The notes under the pieces were generated by a model that had not been told where the DNA came from, searched no databases, and was given only the letters and a program-made list of their open reading frames with translations. Position numbers and translations under genes: made by a program. Shown piece after piece: positions 55,208 through 64,000 of a stretch of DNA of 64,000 bases (within the stretch, counting starts at the first letter, position 1; every line of letters begins with the position of its first letter). The stretch comes from Lithodes maja (Eukaryota; Arthropoda; Malacostraca; Decapoda; Lithodidae). The DNA lies in contig JBAKBP010007628.1 of assembly GCA_037953745.1 (NCBI GenBank), positions 34,080 through 98,079 on the forward strand, read 5' to 3'.

Positions 55208-55487
55208 TGTGGAAAATATCCGTTACGACTGCCCAAGTCGTCCCTCGAAATACGAAAATTAACCACAATTTAATGTTTTAACTAGGCAGATCATAACAGT
55301 TTAAGTTCGGCTATACTGTGTCACATACTCACCAACTTCGGTAGAATCGCTACTTATTCCCGCTCTAGCAACACAACTGAAACAAATAATATTAATATAA
55401 CTTTGTTGTTAAGTTAAAACTATATAGTTTATCCAGAATCAATATATGTAATTATTTATCATAACTCTATATTATATTATTGTGACA
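55208..55487 (-). repeat. 3' LTR of the BEL/Pao element
   Basis: The outer edge TGTGGAAAATATCC at 55208 is fixed by the match to 63892. The inner edge ...TTGTGACA at 55487 is a guess from the TG..CA rule. About 280 bp if correct. Confidence 0.6.
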
Positions 55488-55599
55488 CTTACTGTTATTT
55501 TATTATCGTCGTACCGCGTAACCTGGTTAATATAGTATACACCTGGTTAATTGAGCTTTCACGAAGGAGAGTGGTTGCATTTTTTATGTATTTATGGTC

Positions 55600-57442
55600 C
55601 TAATCCTCCACTCTTCCAAACTGTTGGTACTGCCAGTGTTTACGCGCATCTAACGCGGCTTTACGTTTGGGTTTGCTTTTTGTTCTCTCCGCTTCGTCAC
55701 TTTCGTCAGATGCCTGTTCACTTGATGTTTCTAATGGAATTAATTTGTCTACTGTTCGAAGAGATAAACTTCCCTTGGACAGCACTTTAACTATTCTGAC
55801 ATCACCAGATTTATCAGGGAGTAGAGACATTATTTTTCCTAACGGCCATGTTGATCTGGGGTAGTCATTGTTAATAATAACTATATCACCTACCCTTAAT
55901 GTATTTGGTCTTTGTGCAGATTTATTTCCATAAAAATTTTCCCGAAGTGATAAGAGATAATCCTGATGTCATGTCTTATTCCACTGTTTCAGTACCGTGT
56001 TTTAGTGGTTGAATCTATCAATTAACTTCTTTATATTTGTAGTTCCTATCCTAGAGAGATAATCTGGGTCTACTTTTCTCTCATTGTTGATTACAGGTGG
56101 TATTGTTTCTATGAGACCTCCATGAAATAGATGATTAGGTGTTAGTGCCTCTGGTTCGTCTATAGCTTCATTGATATATGTGAGAGGACGATTATTAATC
56201 TTAGCTTCTACCTCCACTAGTAGTGTGCGAAGTTCATCTACACTCACTCTTTTGTTGTGAAGGACTTTCCGTAGGCATTTTTTCACCACCCCAATCATCC
56301 TCTCGTAGAAGCCACCCTGCCATGGGGCTCTTGGTGCAATAAATTTCCACTCACATCTGTCTTTAAAGTATGATTGTACCTCTTCTAGTTTAAAAAATTC
56401 TCTTATGATCACCTCACCAGCCCGGAAATTTGAGCCATTATCAGTGATGATTAGTTTAGGGCAAGATCGTCTGCCTACAAACCTTCTAAAAATTCTCAAA
56501 AAGGTGTCAGTAGACATGTCTGTAGCTATTTATAAATGAACTGCTCTGGTGTTGGCACAAGTAAAGAGACAAATATATACCTTGGTAGGTCCAGAATCAG
56601 TTTCTTTATCTGGACATTGCAGTTGAATAGCCCCAGTGTAATCAATGCCTACTACTTGAAAAGGCCTGGCTTCCCTGACTCTTTCCTCTGGCAAGGGTGG
56701 GGGATGCGGATACTGTACAGGTCTTGCGTCATATCTACGACATATAGTGCAGTCTCTGATATATGTTTTGATAGCCTGTCGTACTTTAGGAATCCAGAAG
56801 GACTTTCGTACATCCGTAAGAGTGTCACCAACTCCTCCATGTAAGGTGTTGTGATGAGAGTTCATTATAACAAGATGGGAAAACCAGTGTTTCTTAGGTA
56901 GCAACACGGGCTGTTTGGAACCATATCTATGTGTAGAATTATGAATCCTACCTTTACATCTGATAATGCCACTGTCATCAAGGTACAACCCCAACTGTTG
57001 TATTAGTTTACTGTGTCTGAGGGTCTTTGTAGACAACTCAGTGGTGTTATTAGTTTGTTGTGTCAGTGTTTTGTGTCTGAGGGTCTTTGTAGACAACTCA
57101 GGGGTGTTATTAGGGCTATATCTCGTTAACAGTGCCATTTCATGGTGGTAGAGTTCACTTTGTACTTTCTTTATCCAATACGGATGGAGAAAGGATCTAT
57201 AATTGACGGTTCCATTTCTTTCTACTGAATATATTCTGGATGAACTTGAAGACAATGGAGGTGACCCTCAATAACTTACCAAGAGAAGAAAATCTTTGGG
57301 AATTTATCAACTGGTCTATATGTTGAGCATTTTCTACCACTTGTACGTTGGTGTAATTAACCTCTGAAGTGCGCATGGGGGTAATTGAAAACGTCCCCCT
57401 GTGCTGACGTATTTGAGGTGTTTCCGTCACTAAAATATTCAT
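55600..57442 (-). pseudogene. BEL/Pao integrase region
   Basis: Read on the minus strand. 57442-57197 and 57255-56530 hold the start of integrase with an HHCC-type finger (HNTLHGGVGDT, CTICRRYDA) and the first catalytic block (FQVVGIDYTGAI). An in-frame TAA at 56530 precedes 56517-56002, with ITDNGSNFRAGE and the BEL signature PWQGGFYERMIGVVKK that carries the catalytic Glu. A C-terminal piece at 55830-55600 (GDVRIVKVLSKG) is the integrase tail typical of this family. One frameshift near 57230, one stop and a gap near 55990 make it inactive. Confidence 0.85.
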
Positions 57443-57499
57443 TGTACCATTAATAGCATTAATAATTATCCATATGCGCCTATTATGGGTTGATTATAA

Positions 57500-57840
57500 A
57501 GGTATTAACCTGAAACAACAATAAAACGAGTGAAAACAGCGTTTGGATGGTCAAAATCGGAGATATAGCCCGCGAGTTGTATAATGTATGGGTGAGGCAA
57601 GCTACCTTCCCGCCAATTTCCCCCAAGGCCACTGAGACACAGTCGATCGATACTCTCTCTCTCTCTCTTGCACTCGATTGCCATCAGTGATGACAACACC
57701 CTGCTTGCAACTCGCTAATGTTAGCACGAAAATATACCTCAGAATAAGGGAATAATAGGGAAAATAGGTGATAACTGAAGGATAGGAGGAAAGTGGGGAA
57801 GGAGGGGAGGTAGAGGACTGAGATTTTGCATGGCCCAGGG

Positions 57841-57876
<36 letters not shown>
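57500..57876 (+). mobile_element. Retroposon with poly-A tail inside the BEL pol
   Basis: A non-BEL segment interrupts pol between RNase H and integrase and ends in about 35 A at 57842-57876. Parts match 53930-54400 in reverse complement. A (CT)n run lies at 57653-57668. There is no protein-coding content and no clear tRNA-like promoter. The boundaries are approximate. Confidence 0.55.
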
Positions 57877-57879
<3 letters not shown>

Positions 57880-57989
57880 GATGTCAAAAGTTGATTTTTT
57901 ATTTTACTTACTCACAAGAGTCTTCCCGCAGTCCGCCGGGGGAACTCGTAAGAGTCTCCCTGCAGCTCCCGGGTTAAGGGAAGTTATAC

Positions 57990-59575
57990 TATCCTTCTGC
58001 TTGGGCCACTGTTCCCTATTAGTTAACCATTCCGGACCTTCAAACCACAAGGAGTTTTTCAACTGCTTCACAGATATGCCTCTGCTTAATAAATCTGCAG
58101 GATTCATCTTTGTATCCACATGCATGAATCTATAATCCTCTTGTGTATCCTGTATTTCCACTATTCTGTTTTGAACATAGGGTATTCAACAGTTGTTATT
58201 CTTCACCCACTGGAGTGCAACTTCACTATCTGACCAAATATAGGTTTCATTTATTTGTATGTGGTCAAGAGTATGTTTGACATATTTAGCTAGCTTAGTG
58301 CCTACTAATATGGCTGTAAGTTCTAACTGGGGTATTGTCCTAGATTTTAATGGAGCTACCCGGACTTTACTAGTTAGCAAAATGGAAATATCTTCTACCA
58401 CTATATAAGCAACTGCTCCATATGCTTTCATTGAGGCATCACAAAATATGTGCAGACAGCCAGAATCCCCTTCATTGACTACAGATCGGTTAATCTCGAA
58501 AAGAGGAACCTGATCATATTCTAGTTGAAGTTGTTTCCATTGTTCTTCATAAGTATCAGGCAAAGGTTCATCCCAGTTAACTTTCAATTTCCAAGCTTCC
58601 TGTAACAAAAGTTTCCCCTTGATCGTAATTATGGAAAACAACCCTAATGGGTCAAATAACTTACTGACATTAGCTAGTAAAATTCGTTTTGTCAGGGGGT
58701 TTTGCATTGTTTGTGAAGGCTTTATTGGTTTTAATCTTAGAGTATCTGTGGATGTATTCCATTGTAATCCAAGGACTGAAGTTTCTATAGGGATAGCATA
58801 GCCTGGGAAGTCTGTCTTAAATTACCTCTTGAAGTGTCAAATTATTAGATGCCCACTGTCTTAGCGGCATATTGGCTAACTTCATTTCTTTATTAGCTTC
58901 AGAGTATATGTGGAAGAGTAGATCATAGTCAGTTGTTGTTCCTTGAAAGTTATCTACGTAAAAATTAGAGGACAACACATTTTTCACAGGACTATCTGAC
59001 TTCTTCAAGTGGTAATCAATTGTAGCTTGCAAAAGGAAGGGAGAGCTTGTGGCACCAAATAGGACTGATCTGAATCTATATGTCTTTACTGGACTATCTA
59101 AATTGTGTGGGTCTGATAGCCAAAGGAACCTTGTAAAATCCCTGTCTTCCTCTTGCAGGCCTATTCTCAAAAATGCTTTTGAAATGTCAGCTGTGTAAGC
59201 ATATTTGTTAGTCCTGAACCTTAACAGTACATCTCCTAATTTCTTTGTCAATGTCGGTCCTGTCATTAGGCAATCATTTAAAGATGGTTCATTGGAGTTT
59301 GCCATAGAGCTACAATTGTAAACAATTCTAAGAGGTGTTGTGGCTGACTCTTTTACTACACCATGATGAGGCAAATAGTGTGATTTATCATTGGGTTGAG
59401 CTGTTGGTACTTCTTCTATAAACTTTAATTGTAACTGTTCTTTAAGTATGTCTTGATAACTATCAATCTGGCCTTTCTTTTGTAATTCCTTCATCATAGA
59501 ATACATTTGACCACAAGATTTACGGTAGTTAGTTGGTAACTCAGGCTTGTTTACCTTCCAAGGCAGCTTTACCCA
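57990..59575 (-). pseudogene. BEL/Pao reverse transcriptase and RNase H
   Basis: Frame 59740-58817 enters from the SINE junction and carries KLPWKVNKPELPTNY, the RT blocks YNCSSMANSNEPSLNDCL, YTADISKAFLRIGL and NFYVDNFQG (the YVDD-equivalent site reads YVDN). Frame 58707-58186 continues (LLANVSKLFDPLGLFS, HIFCDASMKAYGAVAY, TYIWSDSEVALQWV), the RNase H core. 58161-57990 gives the last part (NPADLLSRGIS). Frameshifts at about 58815 and 58180 break it. Confidence 0.85.
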
Positions 59576-59815
59576 GCCGTCCGGCTGGCTCAGTTGACAG
59601 CGTGCCTGATTCCCATCTCGAGGTCTCGCGTTCAATCCCCGCTCAGATTGAAAAGTTTTTCTGGGATATAGCCGGCGGTTACCATCTCCCCATGAGCAAG
59701 GGGGATGGGTAATGGTCTCTGGTAGACTAAAGAAAGCCAAGCGCTTGTGAATCCTCGAAGGAGGAGATACGGGCGCTATATAAGTAACCAGAAGATTATT
59801 ATTATTATTATTTAT
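59575..59815 (+). mobile_element. tRNA-derived SINE in the BEL pol
   Basis: The head has an A box CTGGCTCAGTTGACAG and a B box CGTTCAATCCCC about 40 bp later. The body (GGATGGGTAATGGTCTCTGG, GGGCGCTATATAAGTAACC) is shared with the split SINE at 29690-31950, and it ends in (ATT)n. It separates the protease frame from RT. Confidence 0.85.
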
Positions 59816-60910
59816 TGGTTTTCCTCATATTTGACCGTGTCCAAGTATTCTTTATATGATGCTTGATCATCTGGTGGAGGTTGTTTTGAATCTATACCTA
59901 TTACATCAAGATCCCATAACTTATGTAGTGGAGGAGAGTCTGGTTGGAGTTCTTGGTCAAGTAAGGGATCAAAAGATGATGTTATTTTCATGACTACAAC
60001 AGACTCCTGTATAAAATGCTGAGAGGATGAGTATTGTGTTTTGGCTTCACTATACATACAAGGTATTTTACCAGTGACTATATATCCAGCTGGGGATCTA
60101 AGGAGATGTACACCATCTACTACTACAGTATTTGTTGATATGAAGTCATAGTAGTGGTCACACCCTATTAGAATGTCAATAGGTCCTACCTTGTCATCAT
60201 TCACTATAGGATCAGCCAAGTGTAATCCTCTGTTAGAAAGTTTCTCTATAACATCAGTAAGTCCTACTGTAACTATAGTTGTGGGTAGTTCATCAACTAC
60301 TACAGCTGTAATTCTTTTCTTCCTGTTTCCCACTTGTAGTACTGGTTTAACAATATCATATTCTTTAGTGTTTGGTTGACCCATGAAACCAGTTAAGGTC
60401 ATTGTCTTTTTTGATTTCACAGGCATTCCAACTCCTTGGACTAATGCCTTTGTTATGAAAGTTCTTTGGGATCCAGTGTCAAAGAAAAGTCTGACTTTTT
60501 CACCATTTTGCTCTAACGTTGCTATCCCTGTGGCAAGAGCTACTCCAGTGATTTTGGCTGTAGCTGCTCCAGTAGTGATGTTAATATGTCCTACATTAGA
60601 AGGATTTGAGCTACTATTTGTGGACTGCTGATTATCAGTGTTTCTCGTACTACGTGTCTGTGTACTATCTGTTTGTTGTTTGTTATCATATGTTTTACAT
60701 AGTGTTGTATGATGAGGTCCCTTCTGACATCTCCTACAGTTCTGCAATTTGACTGTACAGGTCTTCTTGTAATGGGTCCCCATACACCTCAAACAGAGTT
60801 TTAACTCTTTCAGTCGTTGGATTCTATCTGTACCTGTACTGTATTTTGTGCAGTAAGAATCTTTATGTGTTCCTCCACAGAACTTGCATTTTGCAGTTAT
60901 TTTGTTTGTT
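59812..60910 (-). pseudogene. BEL/Pao zinc knuckles and aspartic protease
   Basis: Minus strand from about 60905. Two cysteine/histidine clusters (KCKFCGGTHKDSYC and CLRCMGTHYKKTC, then CRRCQKGPHHTTLC) precede the protease: VRLFFDTGSQRTFITKAL with the catalytic DTGS near 60480, and IGCDHYYDF near 60160. The frame runs to 59812, where the SINE tail begins. A short frame break separates it from gag. Confidence 0.8.
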
Positions 60911-61045
60911 TTGTATATCTGTGTTGAAATACGACCCTATTTGCTTCTCCTTTGACTTGTCAGAGTTCTCTGTGTTGCTTGGGGGAGTTGAATTTGGGTT
61001 TTGATTCTACATCCATATGGGATAGAAGGTCTCTCAAACCCTCAT

Positions 61046-61891
61046 TTAGTTCACCGAGATCAAATAATTCTTCTCGTATTTCAAGTATAGTTGCCTGCTT
61101 GTTGCATTTGGAAGTTTATGTTGGAAGATCGATGCGATCATCCATTCTGAGTCAGAATAGTCATGTTTGTTTTTTAGGCTTCTAGTTAGGTTCAGCAGGT
61201 TTACTCTAAAAGTTTCCAAGTCACCTCTAGTATGCTTAGGTGAGTCTAAGTTGATCATATTCTGCAACAGACAATGCTTTATCTTCTCCTCATCCCCGTA
61301 AGTTTCCTTTAAGTTATCTAACGCACTCTGATAATTAGCAGATATTGATGTGTATCCTTTTATGAGTTCCAAAGCTCTTCCTTTAAGCTGTGATTTTAAG
61401 TACTGGAACTTGGTAACTGGTTCAAGGTCTGTTCTACTACCTATCTGTGCTTCAAATTGATCAATGAAGGCTTCATAATCTACTAGATTACCTGAAAATG
61501 TTGGTAACTGTATACTGGGAAGTTTGGGCCTCACCGAGGTAACTCTTGTGTGTTCAGTTGAGCTACTGTTAACTGGATTTTTAAGATCTGGTGGTTTAAT
61601 GTGTGACCTCAGTAAGCTTACATTCTTTTGGTAGGAAGAGTGCAACTTATAATATTCTGTCTGTAACTCCACTATTTCCTGATCTGTATCCGTTGCTTCC
61701 AACAACAGTAATTCTACTTTCTCATATGCTTGATCAAAAGCGGACCATCTACTCCCTAGACCCTTTACTGAAGCCTCTACTTCTACATTATCTATCACTG
61801 GTTGAGATAATAGTGCTTCACAGTTATTTGTTGCTCGGGTTAAATGTCCCTTGTAAGCTTTCAAGGAGCGTTTTGCCTTGTCAAGATCCAT
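61046..61891 (-). pseudogene. BEL/Pao gag
   Basis: ATG at 61891 (MDLDKAK); the frame is open a little further upstream. About 282 codons of helical, charged sequence. PTFSGNLVDYEAFIDQFEAQI and FQYLKSQLKGRALELIKGY are conserved gag blocks of the BEL/Pao and related families. The frame ends at 61046, before the zinc knuckles, which implies a frameshift. Confidence 0.8.
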
Positions 61892-61927
61892 TGCTCTACA
61901 CTTCCTTAACAAGTATCTACAAAGCGT

Positions 61928-62461
61928 TTAATTAATGGTGTTGTGCAATTTTCGCTTTAGGTGTAACTTTGACTCATCATTAAAATGAATGCCGTCTATG
62001 ACTCCATACTGGAAAGGTTTAGCACTAACACTCAAGAACTGTACATATGACTTGTGTTTATATGTTCTCTTAAGTCTATTATTAATGCTATTAGCTACCC
62101 TGTTGTACTGATCTGCATCTATACTAAATCTATTACCTGGTTTTGGATTACGATGTTCAATCAATACAAACGCTATGTGTGAGTTGCAGTATGTATGGAT
62201 TTGCTCTATCACATTTTTTATGTTATTCGTGATATGAGATGGAACACAATTGTTATAGATATCGTTTCCCCCTAAAAAGAGAATGGTTAAATCATGTGTG
62301 GAATTAAGAACACTAGCAAGCTTATTATTAGTCTCGAAACTTGCGACCTTGGCTCCAGGCGATCTATAAATCTGTATTACTGTTCTTTCAACGGGTTCTA
62401 ATTCATGTGGTACCAAACTTTCCAGTCTTTCTAAAGTTTTTGAAACTATTCTTGCTTCCAA
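61928..62461 (-). pseudogene. SGNH-hydrolase-like ORF upstream of BEL gag
   Basis: Minus strand, about 177 codons ending 36 bp before the gag ATG. It carries the later blocks of an SGNH/GDSL-type hydrolase: SPGAKVASF, ILFLGGNDIY (the Gly-x-Asn block) and GVIDGIHFND (the Asp-x-x-His block). The N-terminal block I is not in this frame: the LINE at 62462-63812 cuts it off. A short frame beyond the LINE (63847-63815, MNTKTVAIVGH) looks like the missing start. It lies between the primer-binding site and gag, in the same orientation. SGNH domains are known in CR1 LINE ORF1; one at this place in a BEL/Pao element is unfamiliar to me. Function unknown. Confidence 0.65.
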
Positions 62462-63812
62462 ATTTCTTAAGCATTTCTCTTCTCATAATCTGCTCTCAGA
62501 TCGCCAGTATGGCTTCCTTAAGGGTCGCTCTACTGGTGATCTTCTTTCATATCTTACTAACTCTTGGTCATCCTCCTTTCGGGACTTCGGTGAGACTTTT
62601 TCTATTGCACTAGACATATCGAAAGCCTTCGATAGAGTCTGGCATAAATCTTTAATTTCTAAACTACCCTCCTTCGGTTTCTATCCCTCCATCTGTACCT
62701 TTGTCTCTAATTTCCTTTCCGGCCGTTCCATAGCCGCGGTTGTGGACGGCCATTGTTCACTTCCTCACCCTATAAACTCCGGTGTTCCTCAGGGCTCTGT
62801 CCTATCTCCTATTCTCTTTCTAATTTTTATAAATGATCTCCTTAACTGTACCTTAATTCCCATTCATTCATACGCAGACGACTCAACCTTACACTACTCC
62901 ATTAGTTTTTCAGAACGCCCCAGCCAGCAATTCCTCAACGACAAACGTAATGAAGCCATAGAACTCTTAAATTCTGATCTAAATACTATTTCCAATTGGG
63001 GCAGAGAAAACCTTGTTAACTTTAATGCTTCCAAAACCCAATTACTCCATCTATCTACCCGTCAGGATCTCCCAGCGGACTATCCCTTATTCTTCAACAA
63101 TACAAAAATTAACCCTTCATCTTCTCTCAATATTCTTGGTGTCTCTTTTTCTTCTGCTCTCATTTGGAAGGACCATATTACCAGTCTTGCTAAGGCAGCC
63201 TCCCAGAAGCTGGGTGTGCTCAACCGCCTTAGGGGGTTCTTTTCCCCAGCACAGCTTCTTGCTCTGTACAGGGGCATAGTGCGCCCTTGTATTGAGTATT
63301 GTTCACATGTGTAGGGAGGTTCCTCTCACACTGCTCTCCTAGAAAAAGTTGAAAGGAAGGCCTTTCGTATCATTAACTCCCGTCCACTCACCAACTCTCT
63401 GCAATCTCTCTCTCTCCGCCGCAATGTTGCATCTCTCTCGCTATTCTATCGCTACTATAATAATCAGTGTTCCTCAGAGCTATCCCAGTGCATACCACCT
63501 CCTTTACGTAGGGCACGTGGTACCCGTCTTGCAACTCAATCCCACCCCTACTCTGTGCAACTCTCCAACCCAAGAGTGAAACGTTACTCTCAAACTTTCT
63601 TCTACTCAACAGCTGAGCTCTGGAACTCTCTCCCAGAATCAGTCTTTCCCTCTTCCTATGACTTAAATTGCTTCAAACTCCGTGTGTCCAGGCATTTTGG
63701 CTCGAACGTCCCTTGATTTTGGCCCTGTCACTCTTTCAACTATGGGGGAGGCACTCGCTATAGGCAGTAATGCCTTTTGCCTCCCTCAATCACATAGAAA
63801 AAAGAAAAAAAA
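62462..63812 (+). pseudogene. 5'-truncated LINE with RT in the SGNH-like ORF
   Basis: Plus orientation. It starts inside RT (HNLLSDRQYGFLKGRST) and continues with ALDISKAFDRVWHKSL, SGVPQGSVLSPILF and YADDSTLHY in one open run to a TAG at 63313, then to the C-terminal AELWNSLPESVFP near 63620. It ends in an A-rich tail at 63797-63812. AAAT is present at both edges, a weak target duplication. One stop; the endonuclease is missing. Confidence 0.82.
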
Positions 63813-63866
63813 ATGTGACCGACTATTGCTACGGTTTTCGTATTCATTGGGAGCAATGTGACACAG

Positions 63867-63886
63867 TGATCCGGTTCGAAGGACCA
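63867..63886 (-). other. Primer-binding site of the BEL/Pao element
   Basis: On the minus strand TGGTCCTTCGAACCGGATCA begins 5 bp after the LTR end. It starts TGG and contains a T-arm-like TTCGAA, as expected for the complement of a tRNA 3' end. Confidence 0.75.
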
Positions 63887-63891
63887 AAAAC

Positions 63892-64000
63892 TGGGGAAAA
63901 TATCCGTTACGACTGCCCAAGTCGTCCCTCGAAATACGAAAATTAACCACAATTTAATGTTTTAATTAGGCAGATCATAAAAGTTTAAGTTCGGCTATAC
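63892..64000 (-). repeat. 5' LTR of the BEL/Pao element, partial
   Basis: Repeats 55208-55316 almost exactly (TGGGGAAAATATCC against TGTGGAAAATATCC) and continues beyond the window. Confidence 0.85.

Larger units (their letters stand above)
55208..64000 (-). mobile_element. BEL/Pao LTR retrotransposon, decayed, 5' LTR running off the right edge
   Basis: Minus orientation. The first about 109 bp of an LTR at 63892-64000 repeat 55208-55316 with three or four differences, so both LTRs belong to one young element. Between them, right to left: primer-binding site, an SGNH-like frame, gag, zinc knuckles, protease, RT, RNase H and integrase. The integrase and RT blocks are of BEL/Pao type. Frames are broken by stops and frameshifts and by a LINE, a SINE and a poly-A retroposon. 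Confidence 0.85.

Noticed and set aside
57684..58135. Frames with long F or K runs
   Set aside because: Translations of the poly-A tail of the retroposon.

Overview
The window is repeat-dense animal DNA. Nearly everything in it belongs to a transposable element, and many elements are inserted inside others. Short TTAGG/CCTAA runs (the arthropod telomere unit), spliced genes, non-LTR retrotransposons, a tyrosine-recombinase (DIRS) element, a BEL/Pao element and tRNA-derived SINEs together suggest an arthropod, probably a decapod crustacean. That assignment is an inference. There is one probable host gene, a secreted protein of unknown function at 7879-8960 (minus strand).

Layout. 1-7605: element A, a Ty3/Gypsy-type retrotransposon running off the left edge, with an intact 1,697-codon gag-pol and its 3' LTR. 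7606-9333: host sequence with the secreted-protein gene and a tRNA-like SINE head. 9334-29326: element B, a related retrotransposon on the minus strand, bounded by two LTRs about 1% different and a 4-bp target duplication (ATAT). Its coding region is heavily deleted and holds two copies of a LINE 3' end at its PPT, a full-length CR1-type LINE (14208-20150) that itself carries a TTAA-flanked MITE, and a complete Harbinger transposon (21733-26296) inside gag. 29690-31950: a SINE split by a 1,975-bp Harbinger-type MITE. 33868-43114: element C, a complete relative of A with an intact 1,690-codon gag-pol and two near-identical LTRs. 44160-47500: a decayed DIRS-like element. 47522-52880: two 5'-truncated LINEs separated by a structure with 71-bp perfect inverted repeats. 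53114-54910: a non-autonomous TIR transposon with an 8-bp target duplication. 55208-64000: a decayed BEL/Pao element on the minus strand running off the right edge, disrupted by a retroposon, a SINE and a LINE.

Three points stand out. (1) Elements A and C encode protease, then integrase, then reverse transcriptase/RNase H, although their enzymes are of Ty3/Gypsy type. This is the Copia-like order of the Gmr1 clade, first described from deuterostomes. A, B and C share LTR termini and PPT sequence, and B and C share the primer-binding site, so they look like one clade with at least three families. (2) The BEL/Pao element carries an SGNH-hydrolase-like reading frame between its primer-binding site and gag. 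A second SGNH/esterase domain is in ORF1 of the CR1-type LINE. (3) The Harbinger element looks complete: 18-bp perfect TIRs, TTA target duplication, an uninterrupted DDE transposase and an opposed three-exon MADF-like gene.

All coordinates and motifs were read by eye from the sequence. Family names rest on motif recognition without database searches.
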